A stretch of DNA of 64,000 nt. Source: PNNG01 sp964577055 (GTDB taxonomy: Bacteria; Bacteroidota; Bacteroidia; UBA7662). A program made the translations under genes and the position numbers. The stretch is from assembly GCA_964577055.1 (NCBI GenBank), contig CAZNWC010000001.1:271070-335069 (forward strand), in the 5' to 3' direction. Below are positions 8,161-16,234 of the stretch, piece after piece. Below the pieces are notes generated by a model. It was not told the DNA's origin. It did not search any database and saw only the letters and a program-made list of their open reading frames with translations. The stretch's first letter is position 1, and each line of letters starts with the position of its first letter.

Positions 8161-9132
8161 TCAGAGCCTTTGATACTTGAAAGATATGGCCCCTTTGTTT
8201 CCTTGAGGACCGTAAAAATCGATGAACCGAAGTTTGTACAGCTGTCCACTGGCAGTTCTTATCAAGTACCACCGCCGGGTATTTGTTACAAAGATGTTTC
8301 CAGTAAAGGTCTTCCAATCGTACCCAATAATGTCGATTTTATTTTGTAAAGGCACATTTGATTCGCTTTGGCTATTAGCCTGCTCAAAGCCATACTCCCC
8401 TCTGTAAGCAGCCAAAGTATTGACGGGATTCAACAGTACTCCCACTACTAAATACGGCAGTGGCGGCACTTCATTCGGGAATAAATGGGTATACTGCCCA
8501 AAATACAAATCCCAGTCAGCAGCAGGTGGCGCAGCAAGTATGGTTTGACCATCACCCAAAGACACAAATAAGCGCGATGACGCGAAATTGGCCGATGTGT
8601 TCACCACAGTTGCTGTAGTATCGCGCAAAGACGCCATTTCCCAAATGAAGTTACCTGAACTAACCGACCTAAACCGAACTTTGGTAAATCCCAAATGCAT
8701 TCCTAAATGATCGAAACCGCGGTCAATCAAGTAAATACCATCATTAACTCTCCAATCGCCGATGGCAGTGCTGTCTTTATGGCCCGAACTAGCATCTAGA
8801 CGCGCCCGACTCGCAAAACCCAAAGTATCGCGCTTGTTGGAAAAGGTGGCAGATTCAAAAAAGGCTGCTCGCATCATTTTGGAGGTATTTAACCAAATTC
8901 GGAAGGCATTGGCACCGCTTTCGAAAGCCAAATCCCAAGCTACTTTCTCCACCCTTCCTGTTTCTATTCCTTTTTCGAGGCTGAAAAAAGCCTGAAAGCG
9001 ATAATCGGAGCCAATGTCAACCACAGCGGTTTGTTCTGTTCCTTGCAACGGCGCTGTTACAGGAAGCTCTTTGGTAGTACAGCCCACCGAAAACCCTAAA
9101 AAACAGCTAGCGTACCATAAAAACTTAGCCAT
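8161..9132 (-). CDS. HmuY-like lipoprotein (distal gene of haem operon)
   Basis: The ATG at 9132 opens a lipoprotein signal (MAKFLWYASCFLGFSVGC, lipid-attached Cys 18). A longer upstream frame has no better start. The protein shows HmuY-family features: VAWDLAFESG, then DRGFDHLGM, WDLYFGQYTHLF, YDWKTFTG, and a final YKLRFIDFYGPQGNKG. HmuY proteins capture haem on the outer membrane for a TonB receptor. The start overlaps the end of the receptor gene by 8 bases, so the two are translationally coupled. It resembles the HmuY-like protein encoded at the start of the operon. Haem as ligand is inferred from family and context. Confidence 0.8.
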   Translation of the reverse strand: MAKFLWYASCFLGFSVGCTTKELPVTAPLQGTEQTAVVDIGSDYRFQAFFSLEKGIETGRVEKVAWDLAFESGANAFRIWLNTSKMMRAAFFESATFSNKRDTLGFASRARLDASSGHKDSTAIGDWRVNDGIYLIDRGFDHLGMHLGFTKVRFRSVSSGNFIWEMASLRDTTATVVNTSANFASSRLFVSLGDGQTILAAPPAADWDLYFGQYTHLFPNEVPPLPYLVVGVLLNPVNTLAAYRGEYGFEQANSQSESNVPLQNKIDIIGYDWKTFTGNIFVTNTRRWYLIRTASGQLYKLRFIDFYGPQGNKGAISFKYQRL

Positions 9133-11371
9133 TAAAACGGTATTGAAGTGAAACAAAATACAATCTACCCATAGCAATGGGGCTACTCACCCCACCAGCG
9201 CTGTGTACACCTCCGGGTGTGGCACCAAGAATATTGGTTACATCTAATAGATTTTTAACCCCTATGGTGGTTTCAATGCCCACTTTCTTCCATGCCTTAT
9301 GCCCACTTAGGTCGAGTGTATGATAAGCTGCAAGTGACGAAAGTGCTAAATTGCCCATGACATCGGTTATTACGTTGGGCGTTCTTCCGGTGTATTTGTA
9401 AAAAATATTCCATTGTGTTCCCGTAACCTGCTCGCGGAACTCTACACGGGCATTTATTTCAGGTGAATAAAAAAAGGCAGGCATTTGCAAGGTATCGGCC
9501 AACCTATTGCTTCTACCAGTAACACTTGCACCCGCTGCTACCAACCACTGTTCTTTTTTCCACTCCGTTCTCAGCAATACTCCTTGGCTTCTAAATTCTT
9601 CGAGGTTGAAATAAGAGAAGGCCGTAGCGTCGGCCTGCGCCAAGCCAATCAGCTGGTTGATCTGGTTGTAAAACATACTTACTTCTGCCGTAATTAGTTG
9701 ATTGCCCTGCTGTCGGTTGTAAGTGCTTGTCAAATGGAAGTTATGCCCGTTCTCTGCCCGTAAATTCGGGTTTCCTTGAATGTTGTGGTTAACGTCAACG
9801 AAGAAGAAGTACAGTTCTTTCAGGTCGGGCGCTCTAAAACCTCGAGCATATGAAAACCGATGGGTAAGCGACGCCAATTGCTTTTTATTGAGGGGATGCT
9901 CATAACGGAACTGAAGGCCTGGTACAACCGGTGCTGGATAAGCGGGATTATAAGTAAAGCGTGCCGATGGCCTCAGCGTGAAGCCTTTTGCCAGTAGCCA
10001 TTCGGCGCTTGCAAATACCGCCAAGTCGAGCATGGATTGCCACTGGTTGGTAATTCGTGCTCCCAAGGTGTACTCGTGTCGAAAGTCATAACCAAATTCA
10101 GCTTGTATTTGTCGGTTAAAACGCCTTTGGTAGGTACCCCTGCTTAGGTGAGCAATAAAACGGCTGGTGTCTTGGTCGCCGTCGTTGTTGGTTAAACGCC
10201 GCTCCAGATTTGTCAAGTCGCTAAACCAAGTGTTTTTAATGCGTCTAAAATCATTTCTCGCTAAAAGCACATGGTATCGGTTACTGCTATCTTGCTTTTC
10301 CCACTGCAATTGTTGATTAAAGCGTCGTGTTGCATAAAAATCATCGAAGGCTGTTGTGCCAAACGGCGCTCTTGGATAACCCAAATTGGTGATGGTTTCG
10401 TCGAAATAATCGTTCATGAAGCGCAACTCACCTCCCGCAAAAGCTGAACGAAATTGAGCTGTTGCAAAGTGTTGCAGTTTGGGGTTCCAAGCTTGTTGCC
10501 GACTGCTATCGGCCCGCTGAGTTAAACGAAGGGTAAATGGTTGATCACCTTCACTCCAACCATCGAAATAATGCCTGCCCAAAGTAAGTCGAAAACCCTT
10601 GTTTCGGCGCTGGAAACCAGCATGTAGCCGCAGATTATATTGACCTACACTTTCGTAATGGCTTTGCAAACCGGCTTCAAACTTTTCATTGATGGTTTTG
10701 CGGGTAATGAGGTTTATGGTACCGCCCATGGCATCGGTGCCATACAAAACAGACAAAGGACCTTCTACCACCTCAATGCGTTCCACCAAGTGTAAATTCA
10801 ACTGCGACAAATCGATGTTACCATTCAATCGGCCATTTACAGGCACGCCGTCGACGAGTATTTTGATGTTTTGTCCGCCTAACCCTTGCATTTGCAAACT
10901 TGATCCCAAAATTTGATCTTGCCCCAAACGCATGTTTAATGCATTGGTGAGCACATCGCGTAAATGTTGCGCGCCCATACGGTTAATTTGTTGCTCGTCG
11001 ATGATGCGTATGGGCATCACCGATTCGGCTGGATTTCCCGGGCGCATTTGGGCTGTAACCACAATGGTTTCGAGTCCTTTGATTAACGGCGCCAGCTCAT
11101 ACCGCCGCTTTGGCCCCCGGAGCAAGCTGTCGGTGATTGTCTTAAAACCGATGCAACTGATTTGCAACCTGCTACCGGGACCAAAATGGCTGGGAGGAAC
11201 ATTTACCTCCCCTTTGTCATTGCTTATAAAAAGTTCTAGGAGTTGGCCTTTTTGCCAAACCACATGCGCCCCGGCCACCGGATTTCCGGTTTCGGCCGAG
11301 ACGATGTGGACGGTTTGCGCACCTGCTAATGCGCTCACCAGGGTAAAAAACAAACCGAGAAGAAACCTCAT
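9125..11371 (-). CDS. TonB-dependent receptor, probable haem receptor
   Basis: The preferred start is ATG 11371, giving about 748 residues with signal peptide MRFLLGLFFTLVSALAGAQ. A carboxypeptidase-regulatory-like segment (VSAETGNPVAGAHVV) comes first. The plug domain has ETIVVTAQMRPGN (TonB-box region), MQGLGGQNIKILVDG and VLYGTDAMGGTINLIT. The 22-strand barrel ends in LYFVSLQYRFNG. It imports a ligand across the outer membrane using TonB energy. Lying between HmuY-like, DoxX-like and DUF6607 genes, it is most likely a haem receptor. The start overlaps the DoxX-like gene by four bases. Confidence 0.9.
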   Translation of the reverse strand: MRFLLGLFFTLVSALAGAQTVHIVSAETGNPVAGAHVVWQKGQLLELFISNDKGEVNVPPSHFGPGSRLQISCIGFKTITDSLLRGPKRRYELAPLIKGLETIVVTAQMRPGNPAESVMPIRIIDEQQINRMGAQHLRDVLTNALNMRLGQDQILGSSLQMQGLGGQNIKILVDGVPVNGRLNGNIDLSQLNLHLVERIEVVEGPLSVLYGTDAMGGTINLITRKTINEKFEAGLQSHYESVGQYNLRLHAGFQRRNKGFRLTLGRHYFDGWSEGDQPFTLRLTQRADSSRQQAWNPKLQHFATAQFRSAFAGGELRFMNDYFDETITNLGYPRAPFGTTAFDDFYATRRFNQQLQWEKQDSSNRYHVLLARNDFRRIKNTWFSDLTNLERRLTNNDGDQDTSRFIAHLSRGTYQRRFNRQIQAEFGYDFRHEYTLGARITNQWQSMLDLAVFASAEWLLAKGFTLRPSARFTYNPAYPAPVVPGLQFRYEHPLNKKQLASLTHRFSYARGFRAPDLKELYFFFVDVNHNIQGNPNLRAENGHNFHLTSTYNRQQGNQLITAEVSMFYNQINQLIGLAQADATAFSYFNLEEFRSQGVLLRTEWKKEQWLVAAGASVTGRSNRLADTLQMPAFFYSPEINARVEFREQVTGTQWNIFYKYTGRTPNVITDVMGNLALSSLAAYHTLDLSGHKAWKKVGIETTIGVKNLLDVTNILGATPGGVHSAGGVSSPIAMGRLYFVSLQYRFNG

Positions 11372-11841
11372 GCTTTGGCCTTCAAATGAACCGTTGCTTC
11401 TCCAAACACATGGTGCCATAAAGGGCGCGTATATGGCAGTAAAAGCAGCAAATTAACCATAAGAACGAGGCCCGTTTCTATGTTTTCGTCCATGCGGTTG
11501 TCCATAAATAGGTGCATGGTAAAAATGTTGATAGTCACCGGGAGCAACAGCAACAAACCTGCTCGCCGCGTGCGCGGAATAATCAAAAGCACTGCTGCAA
11601 GCAATTGCAGCACCCCAATCATTTTGAAAAAGCCGCTTTGGCGAAAAGAAGCCATGGTCAACTGAAATGACACGGGCGATTCAAATTTATTGTCCGTTAC
11701 GGCCTGCTGCCAGGCAGCCACCATCTCGGGTTTGACTGGACGGTTTTTGGGTACAAATTTCTTCACCCCCGCATTCACGAAGAACAAACCTAAAGCAACA
11801 CAGCCTGCAATATGCAGGCAGTTAATCCAATTCTTCCACAT
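11368..11841 (-). CDS. DoxX-like membrane protein
   Basis: About 157 residues with four membrane helices. The start MWKNWINCLHIAGCVALGLFF at 11841 is chosen because the longer frame only adds a basic, non-homologous leader inside the upstream gene. The segments VNAGVKKF, MIGVLQLLAAVLLIIPRTR and MHLFMDNRM fit the DoxX/DoxD-like family. Family members sit in the inner membrane and are linked to redox functions, often without known activity. It starts 4 bases after the DUF6607 stop and overlaps the receptor start, so it is an internal operon gene. Confidence 0.7.
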   Translation of the reverse strand: MWKNWINCLHIAGCVALGLFFVNAGVKKFVPKNRPVKPEMVAAWQQAVTDNKFESPVSFQLTMASFRQSGFFKMIGVLQLLAAVLLIIPRTRRAGLLLLLPVTINIFTMHLFMDNRMDENIETGLVLMVNLLLLLPYTRPLWHHVFGEATVHLKAKA

Positions 11842-11845
11842 GACT

Positions 11846-12793
11846 TTAGCTTTTTTGGGTGAGATAGGTGTGAATAATTTGCTTGATTTCCTGGCGTACG
11901 GCTTCCTCTTGGTACTCTTTTCTTGCACTCACTTCGTCGCCCTTTTTGAAGAGCAATTGGAAAAGAGGGTCTTGCCCTGCCTTCTTGCTAAAGTCAAGCG
12001 GAATTTGCTCATGTTTGAAGGTTTCGCTCCAAACCACACGCACATCATCCCAAAAACGTTGCTGCTCGTTCCACCAAGCCATGGCGGGTGTACAGTCGTA
12101 ATTTCCTTTGGTAAAGCGTTCGAATCCTTTTTCCCAAGCTATCAGGTTTTCAGTTCCATCGCTAGTACGATTTATTTTTTGGTTGTCTTGTTCTAACATC
12201 CAGCCATCGGCCAAAATCTCCATGGTGCTGAAGCGGCGCAAAATATTGTAATCGCTGCGTACGGTAAACTCGCGGCGTGGCAAAGGCGCGTCGGCACGCG
12301 ACTGCCAAAAGTGTCGTCCGTCTACATGCACCCAAGTACCAAAACCCTCGTAACGTGGACTGTCGTCAACTTGATATACCTTTTGAGTCCAAGTACCTTT
12401 CACTACTTGAGCGGCTAATTGCTTGCGCTGAAAAGTATTGTCGCCCTGGTATTCCAGAAAATCGCGGTTTTCGTAGATCCAGTCTTGTCGCCAATGCTTC
12501 ACTACCATGGTATCGTTAACTACCAAAATGTGTTGCAAGGCAATTTTAGCAGGTGTTTCTTCTACCACAAAAACGGTTTCTATGCCTTTTTCAAACTTCC
12601 GATCATAGTACTTATAATCTTTCTGAGGCGAAAAAGTCTCGGCAAATTGAAAACTTACCTCGTAACAGCCCACCATGCTTAAAATAGCCGCACGGTCCTG
12701 GGCCATCTTTTGCTTTTCGGCTTTACTATTCTTTTGAGCTTCTGCCGTTCCTATGGCAACCAATAGCAGTAATAAAGTTGCTAAACGCTTCAT
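11846..12793 (-). CDS. DUF6607 family protein
   Basis: A 315-residue exported protein with signal peptide MKRLATLLLLLVAIGTAEA. The mature part opens with MVGCYEVSFQFAETFSP and continues with KHWRQDWIYENRDFLEY, GTWVHVDGRHFWQ and EKGFERFTKGNYDC. This is the pattern I know from DUF6607 proteins, which recur beside HmuY and TonB receptor genes in Bacteroidota. The molecular function is unknown. Operon context suggests a periplasmic or surface role in haem handling. It lies 4 bases after the first HmuY-like gene. Confidence 0.75.
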   Translation of the reverse strand: MKRLATLLLLLVAIGTAEAQKNSKAEKQKMAQDRAAILSMVGCYEVSFQFAETFSPQKDYKYYDRKFEKGIETVFVVEETPAKIALQHILVVNDTMVVKHWRQDWIYENRDFLEYQGDNTFQRKQLAAQVVKGTWTQKVYQVDDSPRYEGFGTWVHVDGRHFWQSRADAPLPRREFTVRSDYNILRRFSTMEILADGWMLEQDNQKINRTSDGTENLIAWEKGFERFTKGNYDCTPAMAWWNEQQRFWDDVRVVWSETFKHEQIPLDFSKKAGQDPLFQLLFKKGDEVSARKEYQEEAVRQEIKQIIHTYLTQKS

Positions 12794-12797
12794 TTTT

Positions 12798-14036
12798 TTA
12801 TTTTTTAATGAATTTTTGGATACTGGTTTTCCCTGCTGCCTCGATGGTCAAAAAGTACATGCCTGGTTTTAGTTGCATATCGTGGAAAGTGTAGGTCGAT
12901 AAACCCGACATCACTTCGGCAAGCTGCTCATGCACCAATTGCCCTTGCAGGTTCCGGATGCTGATGTGGATGCTCGAAGCCATCTCTGGCAAATCGGCCA
13001 CTACTGTTAAAGGGCCTTCACTCAGCGGATTGGGGTAAACCTTGCTGAAAAAGGAAGGCCGTTTATTCACCGAAGTAACATTCGCCAATAATTCTTTGGT
13101 AAAGAAATAGCTGCCACTGGCTGAGCCCCCGAAACCCGTGAAAAGCAACTTCCAAATTTGCTGGTTGCGGTCCTTTACGAAATAAACCGTTGAATCGAGC
13201 AGACTCCACCCCATACCAGTAAAGCTTTTCCAGTTAAAGCCAATGGTGTTTATATCATCTACCAAGCTGTTTGCACGCCAGTTAGCATAAACCGCAGTGT
13301 CAACACCATCAACCCTTACCGCTTGCACTTGCTGGTTTTGCAAAATGCCGGCAACGGTGTACGGACTGGGTAACATGGTTGTGTACTGCGTGAATTGGAG
13401 GTCCCAGCTTGCTGCGGCTGGCTCACGATCGAGCACTTGGTTGGTAAGTAAATTGAAGTACACCAAATTCTTGGTGTTGTACGTAGCCCTGTTTAAGGCA
13501 ATTTGATGGGCACCGGTGCCATTGAGCAGTGCATATTTGAAATTGAAATTGCCCCCAGCCAAAGATTCAATCAACAGTTTGCGGAATGTACCGTCGGGCA
13601 AACGAACAATAAAAATACGGTCACCATTTACTGTATGGGTAATCATGCTATAGATTCCCCAACCTACATCAAATTGATTGGCACTGTTTGCAGCTTGGTT
13701 CAATGCTCCTATTGACCAAGAGGTTTCGCTATTGTATAATGGTGCCCAGCCATGTAAACCCAACGTATCAACCTGCTCATAATCGGCAGCCGTAGCTGTA
13801 GGATGCACAAAAATGGCCCCTCCGGTAATGGTGTTGAAGTGAATAGCAACAGCAAATCCTGCAGTGCTAAATGCTAAATGCCAATTGTCTTTGGGCGATT
13901 GCTGCACTACCCCCTGATTAAAGCTATACCACGCCTGGCGTGCATAACCCGGGCCAAGCGATACGGTATCACGCCTTTGTTGTGCTTGAACCACCATTGC
14001 TGTTAGCATCAGGATGAGAAAGGAAATTTTCTTCAT
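12798..14036 (-). CDS. HmuY-like protein with T9SS type A sorting domain
   Basis: The first gene of the haem operon encodes 412 residues with a signal peptide (MKKISFLILMLTAMVVQAQ). The central part repeats HmuY-family features: YARQAWYSFNQG, WHLAFSTAGF, WDLQFTQYTTML and FNWKSFTGMGWSL. Residues from about 335 form a type A sorting domain (VYPNPLSEGPL, LKPGMYFLTIEAAGK, IQKFIKK). So the haemophore-like domain is probably exported through T9SS and attached to or released from the surface, whereas the distal HmuY-like protein is a lipoprotein. Haem binding is inferred. Confidence 0.82.
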   Translation of the reverse strand: MKKISFLILMLTAMVVQAQQRRDTVSLGPGYARQAWYSFNQGVVQQSPKDNWHLAFSTAGFAVAIHFNTITGGAIFVHPTATAADYEQVDTLGLHGWAPLYNSETSWSIGALNQAANSANQFDVGWGIYSMITHTVNGDRIFIVRLPDGTFRKLLIESLAGGNFNFKYALLNGTGAHQIALNRATYNTKNLVYFNLLTNQVLDREPAAASWDLQFTQYTTMLPSPYTVAGILQNQQVQAVRVDGVDTAVYANWRANSLVDDINTIGFNWKSFTGMGWSLLDSTVYFVKDRNQQIWKLLFTGFGGSASGSYFFTKELLANVTSVNKRPSFFSKVYPNPLSEGPLTVVADLPEMASSIHISIRNLQGQLVHEQLAEVMSGLSTYTFHDMQLKPGMYFLTIEAAGKTSIQKFIKK

Positions 14037-14077
14037 GCTTATATTTATTTAGACTGTTTATAAATTAGATTTGCGTG

Positions 14078-14085
14078 CAAAAGTA
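14078..14085 (-). promoter_or_regulatory. -7 promoter element of the haem operon
   Basis: On the minus strand TACTTTTG matches TANNTTTG about 41 bases before the ATG of the first HmuY-like gene, in the divergent spacer with the AraC-type gene. No clear -33 TTTG was found, which would fit an activator-dependent promoter. Confidence 0.45.
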
Positions 14086-14126
14086 CACGACCCAACCTCT
14101 TCCGAGTTGCCTAAAAAAGAAATGAA

Positions 14127-14858
14127 GTGACTGCAAAAGGAAAAATGCATGCAGATGAATCAAGCGAGGCTGCACTCAGAGCCCCCGATGCCCATGCCAT
14201 CGTTAGTGTAAGCGTAATCAAGCTGGCCTCTTTCAAACGCTTGTACATCGAACTGGGCGAGTTGGAAAACAACACCTCCCGATTTTTGGCAGGATTTTCC
14301 GCTAAATCAGCCATGGTCTACACGGCGAACGGTCCCATTGAAATCTACCACAACCAAATTGTTCCATTTAACGAGGTCATCCTAGAAATAGAGAGTCAAG
14401 AAGCCGCTGAAATCCACTGCATAAATGTTAAACATTTACAATACTCGCAAAACACACTGCTGCCTGGACTCTACATCGTTCCTCAAATCATGCAGCACCT
14501 CTTGCACCGCAACAAAGAACTTACCTCACCTACAGAAAACATCGCCCTGAGAGCACAATCTTTAATAGATGCCCATTTCGTGGATAATCCCACTATCGAA
14601 TGGCTGGCCAAAGAAATTGGCACCAACACTACCTCTCTCAAAGAATCATTCAAGAACCAATTTGGCATCACGCTTTATAAATACCAACAGCAACTGAAAT
14701 TAAAACTAGCAGCCGCATTACTAGAAAATAGCGATCTCTCGCTTACTGCCATAGCCATAGAATGTGGCTATGCCGATAGCCGTCACTTAAATACTGCCTT
14801 TTCAAAAGCAATGGGCGAGAGCTTGGGAAACTATCGCAGAAAATTCCGCAACCTTTAA
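14127..14858 (+). CDS. AraC-family transcriptional regulator
   Basis: A 243-residue protein whose C-terminal third is an AraC/XylS DNA-binding domain. It has two helix-turn-helix units (IEWLAKEIGTNTTSLKESFK and LTAIAIECGYADSRHLNTAF) and the family tail MGESLGNYRRKF. The N-terminal half, with a possible ligand-sensing role, is not recognised. The start may be GTG 14127 or ATG 14145. The gene is divergent from the haem operon across about 90 bases and likely controls it, as PchR-like iron regulators do. Confidence 0.85.
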   Translation: MTAKGKMHADESSEAALRAPDAHAIVSVSVIKLASFKRLYIELGELENNTSRFLAGFSAKSAMVYTANGPIEIYHNQIVPFNEVILEIESQEAAEIHCINVKHLQYSQNTLLPGLYIVPQIMQHLLHRNKELTSPTENIALRAQSLIDAHFVDNPTIEWLAKEIGTNTTSLKESFKNQFGITLYKYQQQLKLKLAAALLENSDLSLTAIAIECGYADSRHLNTAFSKAMGESLGNYRRKFRNL

Positions 14859-14860
14859 GC

Positions 14861-16162
14861 TTATCTATTGCGCAACACCCAACCAAAAGCCATTGGCTCG
14901 GGCAATTGCAAGGCAACAAGGTTGCCGCTTGCCAAAGGCAGGAGTTTCGCCTGGCTGCCGGTGAGCAACAGTACCCGGTCGCCCAGTGGGTCGTACGACA
15001 CAAAATGGGCAGAATCGCTGCTCAAAGTGCTGAATTGTCCGGTACGCACGGTGGTTCCAGGCTGGTATTTACTCGTTTGGTCGTGCAGCAGCACCAAACT
15101 GCCGTCGGGCAAGGCCAAGAGCTGGCGGAAGTGGCGGCTGTCGGGCCCCGTTTCCGACTCCAAGCGGCTCAATGAGGTGGTGTAGCGGAACAAATCGCCT
15201 TTGCCATTGGCCTCGATGAGCAGCAACCACTGATCGTCGTTGAGTCGGTGCGCAGCTACCAAACGGCCGTTACGCGGAATTTCACGGATCAACCCTTCCC
15301 GCTCGCGGTCGATGAGGCGGATGCGCGGCAAGCCTGTGGGGTCGTACGGCAACATGTCGTACAAAATGCGGTTGCCGCTCACGGCCATGGCCCCAGGATA
15401 AAAACCTTCGGGCAATACGTGCTGCCGGGGGCCGCTCCCATCGCCATTGGCCCACCAAATGCTGCCAGCACCCCTGCCTACAAACACCTGGTTTCGATCG
15501 AGCTGCAAGGCAGTGAACAAAGGAAATCCGGGTGCCGTTTGGGCGGTGGTTCCCGCAATCAGTTGATTGGTAGGCAATTGATAGCGGTAAGCGGTTGGAC
15601 TACCCCCACCCGCAGTCCAAATTTGACCGAGTGTGGCTTGGTAATCGGCAAATTGCACGGCGAGGGGCCACACCGCCGGATTGGGAGGCAGCACAAAATC
15701 GGGCCCGCTGCGGTACAACCGGCTGGTATTGGCAGAAACGGCCAAAAAGCACAGTCCGGTTACCTGCCGCGGCACCCCCACCACCTGCACCGGAATAAAC
15801 AGCTGACTGTATTCGCGCTGGCTTTCGAGGCGCACCACCAATTGGTAGTTGCCATCGTCCAGCAGCGTATCGGTGAGCGGATAGGCCACGGCGATGGTTT
15901 GGCTGTTGCCCGAAAGTGGGTAGATGAGGGGTGGCGAGAGGGGCGCAAAATTGGCCCCGCTGCTGGCCAGTTCCACCCGCAAACGTGCCAGACCTTCGTC
16001 GTCGCTAGCATTTACGGTGAAACGCAGTGTATCGGGCACTTGCACGCTGCGGGCTGCTGTACCTTCCACAACGTTGAGCACCGGCAAAGGAGCAGGTTTT
16101 TCGTCCTTACACCCTGCCAAAAGCAGCACCAAATACCAAAAAATGCGTATTCTTACTTTCAT
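14861..16162 (-). CDS. hypothetical lipoprotein with beta-rich repeats
   Basis: A 433-residue predicted lipoprotein: a short leader ends in LVLLLAGC, with lipid-attached Cys 18. Residues about 40-130 look like an Ig/cadherin-like domain (LRFTVNASDDEGLARLRVELA). The rest, with repeated WW/YD blade-like segments such as FTALQLDRNQVFVG, GAMAVSGNRILYDM and AHFVSYDPLGDRVLLL, looks like a beta-propeller. No named family is recognised. It would sit in the outer or inner membrane, facing the periplasm or surface. It converges with the AraC-type gene with a two-base gap. Confidence 0.6.
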   Translation of the reverse strand: MKVRIRIFWYLVLLLAGCKDEKPAPLPVLNVVEGTAARSVQVPDTLRFTVNASDDEGLARLRVELASSGANFAPLSPPLIYPLSGNSQTIAVAYPLTDTLLDDGNYQLVVRLESQREYSQLFIPVQVVGVPRQVTGLCFLAVSANTSRLYRSGPDFVLPPNPAVWPLAVQFADYQATLGQIWTAGGGSPTAYRYQLPTNQLIAGTTAQTAPGFPLFTALQLDRNQVFVGRGAGSIWWANGDGSGPRQHVLPEGFYPGAMAVSGNRILYDMLPYDPTGLPRIRLIDREREGLIREIPRNGRLVAAHRLNDDQWLLLIEANGKGDLFRYTTSLSRLESETGPDSRHFRQLLALPDGSLVLLHDQTSKYQPGTTVRTGQFSTLSSDSAHFVSYDPLGDRVLLLTGSQAKLLPLASGNLVALQLPEPMAFGWVLRNR

Positions 16163-16234
16163 AGCGCAGCGGAAGTTACGACCTTCGCTTTTTAGAGCCT
16201 AACACACAACGAATATACAACAACGGTACTTCGC

